Assembly: GCA_002358975.1 (NCBI GenBank)
Contig: DEPX01000135.1
Location: 1 to 12,970, forward strand
Source: Micrococcaceae bacterium UBA3381
GTDB lineage: Bacteria > Actinomycetota > Actinomycetes > Actinomycetales > Micrococcaceae
DNA length: 12,970 bases
Direction of reading: 5' to 3'
The notes under the pieces are model-generated. The model was not told the DNA's origin and searched no databases. It saw only the letters and a list, made by a program, of their open reading frames with translations. Position 1 is the stretch's first letter, and every line of letters begins with the position of its first letter. Shown in pieces: positions 1 to 6,897 of this stretch. The position numbers and the translations under genes are program-made.

Positions 1-1566
1 TGCGTGGGTATACCGATTATTTTTATCGCTGGGGCCGCAATCGTTTATGCGGTTTTTGGTAACCACAGCCCGGTATTTAAACACGCCGGCATGTCATGGG
101 AGACCTTCTCAACTAATACGTTTCTGTCCAGCGGTGCCGGGGTATTTAGTACACCGATTCAGGTGTCATCTCAATTCATCTTCCTGTTCCTGTTTTTTGC
201 GGTAGTACTGCTTAGAACCAATATTGGCCAGTTCTTTAATGACCTGGCCTTCAAAGCTGCCGGACGGTATACGGGAGGACCGGCTAAAGCTGCGGTAGTG
301 GCTTCCGGGCTACAAGGTATGGTTTCTGGCTCGGCCGTGGCCAATACTGTTGCATCCGGGTCGTTCACGATTCCGATGATGAAAAAGGCCGGCTTCAAAC
401 CACACGTTGCCGCCGCGACCGAAGCAACGGCTTCCACCGGTGGTCAGTTGATGCCCCCAATTATGGGTTCAGCCGCATTTATTATGGCGCAAAATATCCC
501 AGACGTAACGTATAACGACGTCATCATCATTGCGGTGATACCTGCTCTGCTGTATTTCTTGGGTGCGTTTCTTTCGGTCCACTTTGATGCCAAAAAGAAC
601 ATGCTCCGTGGCCTGCCGGTCGAAGAACTGCCAACTTGGAGATCAATATTTACCCGTATTGACTTGCTCTTACCGCTGGTAGTCATCGTAACGACATTAT
701 TGGTCGGTTTTACTCCCATGCGAGCAGCTATCTGGGGTATCCTCACCGCATTTTTATTGAGCTTTGCTCGTGCTTCGACCAGGCTCGGTTTCCGAGCAAT
801 GGTTGACATGCTGGTTGATGCGGCACGTACAGCACTACCTGTTATTGCTGCTTGTGCGACTGCCGGCATTGTCGCCGGAACGGTGACCTCCACCGGACTT
901 GCCGGACAACTCGGCACCGGCCTGATCGCTCTTGCCGGTGGAAACTTCCTGGTTGTTCTGTTCTTAGTGATGGTCGCCTGCATCATCATGGGAATGGGAC
1001 TACCAACCACTGCCAACTACGTGGTGACATCCACTGTTGCGGCACCGATTCTCTACAATAATTTCGATGTACCGATTATCGCAGCGCACTTCTTTGTCTT
1101 ATTTTTCGGAGTGCTTTCAGAAGTCACACCACCCGTGTGTCTGGCAGCTTATGCAGGAGCGGGATTAGCTAATGCAAACCCGATGGTTACCGGTTTCACT
1201 GCTCTCAAGATCGCTGTGGCAGGATTCCTTGTACCCTATGTGCTGATCTTTGAACCGGCGATGCTGCTAGAAGGACCTGTGTCAGACCTGATACCCGCAT
1301 TCGTGACAGTGATCATTGGGATGGTGGGGCTGGCTGCTGGGCTGGCAGGTTTTCTGCTCACGGACGCAAATGTTGTGGAGCGTATCTTGTTGATCGTCAG
1401 TGGGATCATGTTGGTTATGCCCGACCTGATGCTATCGGCAATTGGCGGGGTCGGGATGATCCTGGCCGTAATTATGCAGTACCTTCAGAAATCGCGACCG
1501 AGCACAGACAATGACGACGACCAGCAGAGTTTATCTGCTCCACCTCGAGGCGAACAGGTGCTCTAG
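1..1566 (+). CDS. TRAP transporter fused permease (4TM/12TM, DctM-type), 5' partial
   Basis: This is the C-terminal part of a secondary transporter of the TRAP family, in which a membrane permease works with an extracytoplasmic binding protein to import an organic acid or similar solute using an ion gradient. The frame is open from base 1. The first visible GTG (base 4) is not a convincing start because the protein is already inside the permease domain and the DctQ-like N-terminal helices are missing. About 521 residues remain, whereas fused permeases are usually over 600. The diagnostic stretch lies at about residues 100-160: SGSAVANTVASGSFTIP, then EATASTGGQLMPPIMG, as in the DctM half of fused TRAP permeases, often of the TAXI-associated type. 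A later MGMGLPTTANY segment repeats the motif type. The last 110 residues form hydrophobic helices like the C-terminal extension of this family, ending in a polar acidic tail. It converges on the aldehyde dehydrogenase gene. The binding-protein gene, if present, is upstream and outside the window. Substrate unknown. Confidence 0.93.
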   Translation, partial: CVGIPIIFIAGAAIVYAVFGNHSPVFKHAGMSWETFSTNTFLSSGAGVFSTPIQVSSQFIFLFLFFAVVLLRTNIGQFFNDLAFKAAGRYTGGPAKAAVVASGLQGMVSGSAVANTVASGSFTIPMMKKAGFKPHVAAATEATASTGGQLMPPIMGSAAFIMAQNIPDVTYNDVIIIAVIPALLYFLGAFLSVHFDAKKNMLRGLPVEELPTWRSIFTRIDLLLPLVVIVTTLLVGFTPMRAAIWGILTAFLLSFARASTRLGFRAMVDMLVDAARTALPVIAACATAGIVAGTVTSTGLAGQLGTGLIALAGGNFLVVLFLVMVACIIMGMGLPTTANYVVTSTVAAPILYNNFDVPIIAAHFFVLFFGVLSEVTPPVCLAAYAGAGLANANPMVTGFTALKIAVAGFLVPYVLIFEPAMLLEGPVSDLIPAFVTVIIGMVGLAAGLAGFLLTDANVVERILLIVSGIMLVMPDLMLSAIGGVGMILAVIMQYLQKSRPSTDNDDDQQSLSAPPRGEQVL

Positions 1567-1672
1567 TCCGGAATGGTCTTGTGTTGAAATACCCGGTCTA
1601 TCGGAAGAGCGTGACACCTGCGCGGAATCTTGAACTATTTTGTCAACTTGATTTTAAAGCGACCTAATTGAG

Positions 1673-1710
1673 ACGAACCGGTTGCAAAGTCTTTGGTGCA
1701 ACCGGTTCGT
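1673..1710. terminator. Hairpin between convergent genes, probable bidirectional terminator
   Basis: A perfect 14-bp inverted repeat has arms ACGAACCGGTTGCA (1673-1686) and TGCAACCGGTTCGT (1697-1710) around a 10-base loop. It sits between the stop of the TRAP permease (1566) and the stop of the aldehyde dehydrogenase (1751), the only gap between these converging genes. The following T-tract is weak on the plus side (TTATT) and absent on the minus side. It may therefore be a factor-assisted terminator rather than a canonical intrinsic one. A protein-binding palindrome is less likely in this position. Confidence 0.7.
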
Positions 1711-1750
1711 TATTGGGAGGGCTATCGAGTTATAGTTTTGTACGTTCGGT

Positions 1751-3232
1751 TCAGTCGTGTTGTAGCCAAGTTGTTTTCAGATCAGTGTAGTTGTTGATTG
1801 CGTGTCGAGATAGGTCGCGACCAAATCCGGATTGACGGAACCCACCAAACGGGGTCGTTAGGCCGAGTGCATCGACGGTGTTTACTGATACGGTTCCAGC
1901 AACTAGCTGGTCTGAGACGCGGTGAACACGTGAAAAATCGTTGGTCCATAGTGAGGCAGCTAAGCCATATTCAGTATTATTTGCAATCTGGATGGCTTCG
2001 TCTTCAGTGTCGAAGGCAAGGACACCGACGACCGGACCAAAGATTTCACGCCGATGAAGCTCGTGGTCAGCGGAGAGCCCTGTAACTATTGCTGGGCTCA
2101 GATACGCATCAGAACCTGTGATAGTGAGACGTTCTCCTCCACTGATTAGCTCACCATCTTTTGCTGCATTGTTGATGGCTTCTGCAACATCATCGGTATG
2201 CGATTGATTTACTAAGCTTCCGTTCCCGATTTGCCCTGAAAGTGGGTCCGTGGGTGCGAATGCCTGACTGGCTTCAGACAGTAGTTGGACGAATTCGTCA
2301 TGTGCGCTACGTTCCACCAGAATTTTGGCATTAGCCGAACACACCTGGCCATTGTTATAAAACGCACCAAATGCAGCTTTTTCAGCTGCTTTCTTCAGGT
2401 CAGCATCAGCGAAGATGACGTTAGAGCTTTTGCCGCCAGCTTCGAGCGCAACGCGTTTGAGGTTTGATTCGCCAGCATCAACCATGAGTTGTTTGGCAAC
2501 CGGTGTTGAACCAGTGAACGCCAACATATCGATATCCGGATGACGACCGATACTAGTACCTACAGTAGAGCCTCCGCCAGGAACTACGTTGAGTACACCT
2601 GGGGGTATACCAGCTTTGATAGCGAGGTCCGCCAATCGAAGTACCGTGAGCGGTGTGTCATTCGATGGCTTAATGACGACGCTATTGCCTGTTGCCAGTG
2701 CGGGGGCTAATTTCCATGCCGCAATTTCCAGTGGATAGTTCCAGGGAACGATGGCACCGATTACGCCCAGTGGAACACGCCTCACAAGCGCTGTTGCTCC
2801 GGAAGGGGTAGCGGGTATTTCATCGAAATGTTTGTCAATAAGTTCGCCATACCAGCGGAAGGTAGCGGCAGCCCCGGGTATATCAACGGTACGCGTTTCA
2901 CCGATTGGTTTCCCGGAGTCTAATGACTCGACCAGCGCTAGTTCGTCGAGATTTTCAAGCAAAAGGTCTGCGAGTTTGATTAATACTTCGCCGCGCTCAT
3001 TTGAAGCTTTATTCGACCATGCCCCGGTTTCGAACGCCTCACGGGCTTGTGCAACCGCATTATCGACGTCTTGGGGAGTTCCACTAAATAATTCTGTTAA
3101 CGGTTGCAGAGTGGCGGGGCTAATAAGGGGAGAAGTATTACCGTTTTGTGGGCTAACCCGTTTGCCGCCAATAAACGCTCGTCCGTCGATTGATAGTCGA
3201 CTAGCTTGTTCGGTCCAGTTTTGTGCAGTCAT
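1751..3232 (-). CDS. NAD(P)-dependent aldehyde dehydrogenase, PuuC/betaine-aldehyde type
   Basis: This cytosolic enzyme oxidises an aldehyde to a carboxylic acid using NAD(P)+. At 493 residues it is full length for the family. Visible landmarks are WNYP at 164-167, the cofactor lysine in KPS (K188), the general base E264 in LEAGGKS, the nucleophile C298 in GQVCSA, EIFGP at 396-400 and PFGGFRQSG at 461-469. The LEAGGKS variant and the C-terminal GFGRDLSRHAINNYTDLKTTW resemble gamma-glutamyl-aminobutyraldehyde dehydrogenases (PuuC), so an amino-aldehyde substrate is a reasonable guess. The start ATG is preceded by GAAGGA six to seven bases upstream. That site lies in the last codons of the M20 gene, only 2 bases separate the two genes, and this points to coupling. 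It is the last gene of the five-gene operon and would oxidise the aldehyde that the upstream steps release. Enzyme class is certain; substrate is inferred. Confidence 0.95.
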   Translation of the reverse strand: MTAQNWTEQASRLSIDGRAFIGGKRVSPQNGNTSPLISPATLQPLTELFSGTPQDVDNAVAQAREAFETGAWSNKASNERGEVLIKLADLLLENLDELALVESLDSGKPIGETRTVDIPGAAATFRWYGELIDKHFDEIPATPSGATALVRRVPLGVIGAIVPWNYPLEIAAWKLAPALATGNSVVIKPSNDTPLTVLRLADLAIKAGIPPGVLNVVPGGGSTVGTSIGRHPDIDMLAFTGSTPVAKQLMVDAGESNLKRVALEAGGKSSNVIFADADLKKAAEKAAFGAFYNNGQVCSANAKILVERSAHDEFVQLLSEASQAFAPTDPLSGQIGNGSLVNQSHTDDVAEAINNAAKDGELISGGERLTITGSDAYLSPAIVTGLSADHELHRREIFGPVVGVLAFDTEDEAIQIANNTEYGLAASLWTNDFSRVHRVSDQLVAGTVSVNTVDALGLTTPFGGFRQSGFGRDLSRHAINNYTDLKTTWLQHD

Positions 3233-3234
3233 GA

Positions 3235-4383
3235 TTATTCCTTCGTTTCAGCGAAAACATCAATGGTGGTCCATGCCATAAGGATGGCCGCATCTAGCAT
3301 TGCTTGCTCGGCGGTGGTACCAACACAAGAATCTGCGAACTCTTTTTGATGGTTTGTGTGGGGTAAGGAATCCACTCCGATGTAAGGGTGGATTGCCGGC
3401 ACTATTTGTGAAACATTGCCCATGTCAGTGGAAGCTCGATTCATACGTCCGGCTGTTTTCGGATCAGCAAATACTCGGCCCCGTGCGATTGCGTTTTTCT
3501 TATATGCTTCTAGAGCAGGCTGATAGGTACGAAACTCAGCATAGGGCTTGCTCTCGGGAGTAACCTTAAGCTCTGCTCCTGACGCTAGTGCGCCAGCTTG
3601 GAAACAAGCCAAAACTCGCTCATCTAAACGTTCAAGTTCTTCCAGGGTATTGGCCCTGGTGTACCAACGACCTTCAGTTTTTTCTGGTATAGCGTTGGGT
3701 GCGAAGCCCCCAACGGTCTGGATTCCGTGAACACGAGTATCTGCTGGCAATTGCTGTCGCAGTAGGCCAATCGCTGTTTGCGCAATTAAGAATGCATCGT
3801 TGGCGTTAACTCCTTTATCTGGATATGCGGCAGCGTGCGCAGATACGCCAGTGTATTCAATGTGTTGATGGGCCACTGCAAACGGCTCCGCCTCAGCAAT
3901 ATCTACCGCGGCAGGATGGACCATCATGGCCAAATCCAAATCCTGGAACGCTCCAGCATCAATCATTTCGACCTTGCCGCCACCACCTTCTTCGGCGGGG
4001 GTGCCATAGACCCGTACGGTTAAGTCGAGTTCGTCCGCCAATGGAGCTAGTGCGAGGCCTGCTCCTACAGAGCTTGCTGCGATCAGGTTGTGTCCGCAGG
4101 CATGGCCTAATCCAGGTAGTGCATCGTATTCGGCCATAAAGCCGATTTTTCTGGAGCCACTTCCGTATTCTGCGAGAAAAGCGGTATCAAAGCCCAGATA
4201 TTTTCTGGTTACGTTGAAACCTTTATCTGCTAAAACATCAGCCACCCAGTCTACTGCTCGGTATTCTTGCCAGGCAGTTTCGGGATTGGCATGCAAAGTG
4301 TCTGCAAGCCCGATCAACTTCCCGGCATCTTTCTCAAGAGTCTGCTCAGTAGAAACTTTCAAGTTTTTGATATTATTCGTCAC
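3235..4383 (-). CDS. M20D family metallo-amidohydrolase (AbgB/PM20D2-like)
   Basis: Predicted cytosolic zinc- or manganese-dependent amidohydrolase that cleaves an amide bond, often an N-acyl-amino acid or dipeptide-like substrate. The 382 residues cover the family's whole length. Metal-site motifs are intact: EYDALPGLGHACGHN at 85-99 with C96 and H98 as likely ligands, PAEEGGGGK at 129-137 with E131/E132, MVHP with H156, and a C-terminal PHTNHQKEF with H345. An early HANPETAWQEY (31-41) is typical of M20D members. The insert dimerisation domain lies at about 175-290. The GTG start overlaps the end of the DUF1028 gene by 11 bases (GTGACGAATAA), so translation is likely coupled. The SD is a weak G-rich run. 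Context suggests it opens an amide made or exposed by the monooxygenase and Rid steps. AbgB-type aminobenzoyl-glutamate hydrolase and indole-3-acetyl-amino acid hydrolase are related alternatives; I cannot choose between them. Confidence 0.9.
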   Translation of the reverse strand: MTNNIKNLKVSTEQTLEKDAGKLIGLADTLHANPETAWQEYRAVDWVADVLADKGFNVTRKYLGFDTAFLAEYGSGSRKIGFMAEYDALPGLGHACGHNLIAASSVGAGLALAPLADELDLTVRVYGTPAEEGGGGKVEMIDAGAFQDLDLAMMVHPAAVDIAEAEPFAVAHQHIEYTGVSAHAAAYPDKGVNANDAFLIAQTAIGLLRQQLPADTRVHGIQTVGGFAPNAIPEKTEGRWYTRANTLEELERLDERVLACFQAGALASGAELKVTPESKPYAEFRTYQPALEAYKKNAIARGRVFADPKTAGRMNRASTDMGNVSQIVPAIHPYIGVDSLPHTNHQKEFADSCVGTTAEQAMLDAAILMAWTTIDVFAETKE

Positions 4384-5044
4384 CAGGCACCCCGTATGAA
4401 GGCGCTGAAGTTGGGTTAAGGCCCCGCGTTACATAGTCGTCGCGCTGTGGTAGCCAGATTTCTAGAAGCTTTGCTAGCTCTTCGATCGGATCATTTTCTG
4501 TCCAATCAACACGCAGGTCGGTTACCCGCCAGCCCGCATCCCTTACCACAGATAGACCAACCGAATGTACCGGTCCAGCTTCACCGCCGGCCTGCTGCGC
4601 TGCTTTCATCGCGACTAACAGTCGATGTTCTAAATCCCCACTTGCAGCTTCGAAAGCATCTACCATGATCTGAGGAATATTTTCATCGGCGAGCAAGTTG
4701 CCGCCGGCCACAGCATTATTGCTTGTAGCTTCGCCGACGATGCCCAGGGCCTCGGGACCGGAGAATACTGCACCAACTGAATTGGCATCGAGCACAAGCA
4801 GCTGTCGGTAGCCGATGTGATCAGTAGACTGTGTTATTCCATCTAAAGCAGCCTGGGCTGGCTTTCCAGCGGCAATCTCATCAAGGATGATTTCGCCCAG
4901 TCGTGGATCGGTTACATTTTGTGAATTAACGACCCCTACGCCATCGCGCAGGTGTATGCAACGCGCGGCAACTGCCGGAGAGGATGAACATACCGCTGAG
5001 CCAAATGCTCCGGTACTATCGCGTGCAATAAGAGAGAACGTCAC
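4373..5044 (-). CDS. DUF1028 family protein (Ntn-hydrolase-like fold)
   Basis: A 223-residue member of DUF1028, a family with an N-terminal-nucleophile hydrolase-like fold and no firmly established reaction. Family hallmarks are the N-terminal MTFSLIARDSTGAFGSAVCS (1-20), QNVTDPRLG (42-50), AVAGGNLL (111-118) and GGEAGPVHSVGLSVV (153-167). Thr2 would become the N-terminal residue if the initiator Met is removed, consistent with an Ntn mechanism, but this is inference. The GTG start is supported by GGAGG six bases upstream and shares one base with the Rid stop codon (TAGTG). It is the third gene of the operon, between the Rid protein and the M20D hydrolase. A hydrolytic or editing role on an amide intermediate is plausible but unproven. 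No signal peptide or membrane segment is visible. Confidence 0.9.
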   Translation of the reverse strand: MTFSLIARDSTGAFGSAVCSSSPAVAARCIHLRDGVGVVNSQNVTDPRLGEIILDEIAAGKPAQAALDGITQSTDHIGYRQLLVLDANSVGAVFSGPEALGIVGEATSNNAVAGGNLLADENIPQIMVDAFEAASGDLEHRLLVAMKAAQQAGGEAGPVHSVGLSVVRDAGWRVTDLRVDWTENDPIEELAKLLEIWLPQRDDYVTRGLNPTSAPSYGVPGDE

Positions 5045-5472
5045 TAGTTACCTCCATTTTTTGTACCGATGACGGCGGTAGCATCGATTTCGACAAGCCA
5101 TTCAGGACGCGCCAGAGCTTCCACTACCAGACCCGTTGAGACCGGGTAGACGCCTTGCAGCCATTTACCCATCACCCGATACACAATTTCTCTGTACCGG
5201 ATGTCCGTCAGATATACCACTACTTTGACAATGTCTTGGAGTGACGACCCGGATTCCTCAAGTAGCATCGCAATATTTGCCATTGCTTTTTCGGCTTGGA
5301 CTTCTACATCACCAATGCCCACTGATTCACGTGTTTCAAGATCCTGGCCAATCTGGCCTCGAAGATAGACCACGCCGTTAGCGACTACGGCCTGACAGAG
5401 ATCGTTATCTAGGTCCTGTTCTGGATAAGTGTCTTTGGTATTAAACTTGCGAATGCGAGTATGTGTGGTCAT
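5044..5472 (-). CDS. Rid (YjgF/YER057c/UK114) family protein without the catalytic arginine
   Basis: A 142-residue Rid-family protein, slightly longer than E. coli RidA (128). The family usually forms trimers with active sites between subunits; archetypal RidA hydrolyses reactive enamines and imines. Family features are NGVVYLRGQIGQD at 32-44, the central VEVQAEKAMANIAMLLEESGSSLQDIVKVVVYL (57-88) and VEIDATAV at 127-134 with the conserved glutamate E128. Where RidA has the imine-binding arginine in its P-x-R-S motif, this protein reads YPVSTGL (109-115), so the arginine is replaced by serine. That resembles Rid subfamilies not expected to have classical 2-aminoacrylate deaminase activity. The ATG overlaps the monooxygenase stop codon (ATGA) and has AGGAG eight bases upstream. 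A role as a pathway-specific hydrolase or ligand-binding partner of the monooxygenase is likely, as RutC is in uracil breakdown. Confidence 0.92.
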   Translation of the reverse strand: MTTHTRIRKFNTKDTYPEQDLDNDLCQAVVANGVVYLRGQIGQDLETRESVGIGDVEVQAEKAMANIAMLLEESGSSLQDIVKVVVYLTDIRYREIVYRVMGKWLQGVYPVSTGLVVEALARPEWLVEIDATAVIGTKNGGN

Positions 5473-6788
5473 TTACTGGCTCCTGCTGGTTGGACAGTGG
5501 CACGATGGTTTGAATTTTGCGATGCATTGTTAGGATGTGTCGTTGGTTTATAGGCAGCATAGCCGCGTTGGATATCAATTTGGTCTGCTACATATTTGGC
5601 ATCATGCCAGACCCCCCAAATAAAACTAGAACCGCGGCGTGAAAGCCATGGTAGCCCGAGGTAATATATTCCCGATGCCGGTGATACACCGCGCTGGTGA
5701 ACAGGTCGATCATGAGCATCTAGAGCATTATCGACGTCTAACCAACTGTAATCCTGTGTGAAACCAGTGGCCCATACGATGCTGGTGATACCGGCATCGC
5801 GCAGATTCAATTCCAAAATCGGATTTTTTAGGCTCTCTGGGTCGGGACCAATGATCTTGGCCTCGGGTTCTTCGGGCAGGTCCAGACCGTGACGCTCGAT
5901 GTATTCGTCTGCTTCTTCAAGTAACGACAGATAGTTCTCGTCTCCACGTGCAACATTTTCTTGTAAATCGGCATTAAAATGCATCGTACCGTTACTAAAT
6001 TGTGTAGCCCTGCCCAATAGGGTCACGCCTTGGTCTGCCATTTCACGGAAATCTACGGTCTTGCCACCTTCTGCGCCGCTGACAGCGATAGTGACATGGT
6101 CAGTTCCTGGTCCAGGCGTGGCCATATCCCATTTGCCAAGTACACCTAACCACCAAACATTGTCCCGTTGCCGATAACGACGAGGTGGTCGATCATGGGG
6201 GCCAATAGCTAGATAGACACCTCGGCCAGTCTTGTTGAGTTCTGTAGCAATTTGGGAACCGGACGAACCTGCGCCGATTACCAGTACGTTTCCTTCAGGC
6301 AGCTGTTTGGGGTTTTTGTAATCATGTGAATGTAGCTGGACAACCCCAGCAGATTCTGGCACTACTCTTGGGATGATTGGTTTTTGAAACGGACCTGTCG
6401 CAGCAACTACGTAGTTTGCCCGAAAATCGCCGATCGTCGTTTTCACGTCAAATCCGCGGCTTTGCTCCGCCCGGCGCACTGTTGTCACTTCCGCACCAGT
6501 CTCAATGCGACCAGCAAATTTGGCGGCATAGGCTTCAAGATATGCGACAACATCATCTTTTGGTGCAAACGTATCCGGATGAACATCGAATTCCATATTT
6601 GGGAAGCGATCGTGCCAGGCCGGCCCATTGGCTACCAACGAGTCCCAACGACCGGTCCGCCAGCGCTCGGCAATACGCTCACGTTCGATAACAACGTGAG
6701 AGATGTCTTTTCTTGTAAGATGCTCGCTCATCGCAATGCCGGCTTGACCACCGCCGACAACAACAACCTCAACATTTTGTTGTGTCAT
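5469..6788 (-). CDS. Flavin-containing monooxygenase (FAD/NADPH), class B type
   Basis: A two-dinucleotide-fold flavoprotein that would use FAD, NADPH and O2 to oxygenate a nucleophilic or carbonyl substrate. With the chosen start it has 439 residues. The FAD-binding GGGQAG is at 12-17, WRTGRWDSL at 43-51, an FMO-like motif region HSHDY at 153-157, the NADPH-binding GAGSSGSQ at 172-179 and the family ATGF at 340-343. The frame stays open back to an ATG at 6881. I choose the ATG at 6788 because it has GGAGG with a 7-base spacer and begins just before the FAD fold (MTQQNVEVVVVGGG); the longer form would fill almost the whole divergent promoter region. It is the first gene of the operon and is divergent from the LysR gene, which probably controls it. 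N-oxygenation, Baeyer-Villiger oxidation or a YUCCA-like reaction are all possible; substrate unknown. Confidence 0.93.
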   Translation of the reverse strand: MTQQNVEVVVVGGGQAGIAMSEHLTRKDISHVVIERERIAERWRTGRWDSLVANGPAWHDRFPNMEFDVHPDTFAPKDDVVAYLEAYAAKFAGRIETGAEVTTVRRAEQSRGFDVKTTIGDFRANYVVAATGPFQKPIIPRVVPESAGVVQLHSHDYKNPKQLPEGNVLVIGAGSSGSQIATELNKTGRGVYLAIGPHDRPPRRYRQRDNVWWLGVLGKWDMATPGPGTDHVTIAVSGAEGGKTVDFREMADQGVTLLGRATQFSNGTMHFNADLQENVARGDENYLSLLEEADEYIERHGLDLPEEPEAKIIGPDPESLKNPILELNLRDAGITSIVWATGFTQDYSWLDVDNALDAHDRPVHQRGVSPASGIYYLGLPWLSRRGSSFIWGVWHDAKYVADQIDIQRGYAAYKPTTHPNNASQNSNHRATVQPAGASK

Positions 6789-6795
6789 GACTATG

Positions 6796-6800
6796 CCTCC
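6796..6800 (-). promoter_or_regulatory. Ribosome binding site fixing the monooxygenase start
   Basis: CCTCC on the plus strand reads GGAGG on the coding strand, with a 7-base spacer to the ATG whose first base is 6788. This favours the short start over the in-frame ATG at 6881, which would also spread the coding region across the divergent promoter. Confidence 0.85.
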
Positions 6801-6814
6801 GAGATATTTGTAAG

Positions 6815-6894
6815 GTCTATCACGTCTATCTTGCAAAAGTACTGGTCCATCTGTAAAGATCATAAAACTGAAGTAGTCCATCTAAAGAAGAGAT
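6815..6894. promoter_or_regulatory. Candidate LysR operator: four GTCYATC direct repeats plus an ATC-N9-GAT box
   Basis: The 109-bp region between the divergent monooxygenase and LysR genes contains GTCTATC at 6815-6821 and 6824-6830 and GTCCATC at 6845-6851 and 6876-6882. All lie in the same orientation, with start-to-start distances of 9, 21 and 31 bases, close to one, two and three helical turns. The last copy runs into ATC TAAAGAAGA GAT (6880-6894), which fits the T-N11-A LysR box and overlaps the regulator's own ribosome binding region, as expected for autoregulation. TTGCAA (6831-6836) with TAAAGA 17 bases downstream is a weak candidate LysR promoter. Operator function is inferred from position, spacing and repetition. 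Confidence 0.55.
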
Positions 6895-6897
6895 GAT

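Noticed and set aside
444..1016. 190-codon open frame on the minus strand inside the TRAP permease gene
   Set aside because: It is fully antisense to a gene with clear family motifs; its composition reflects the reverse of hydrophobic codons and no family is recognisable.
2751..3281. 176-codon plus-strand open frame opposite the aldehyde dehydrogenase
   Set aside because: It overlaps conserved ALDH coding sequence along nearly its whole length and shows no protein family features.
6789..6881. N-terminal extension of the monooxygenase from an ATG at 6881
   Set aside because: The extension has no good SD, does not resemble the FMO family and would cover the divergent regulatory region; the ATG at 6788 has GGAGG at ideal spacing.
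6384..6896. 170-codon plus-strand open frame opposite the monooxygenase start
   Set aside because: It is antisense to the FAD-binding region of the monooxygenase and has no recognisable motif.
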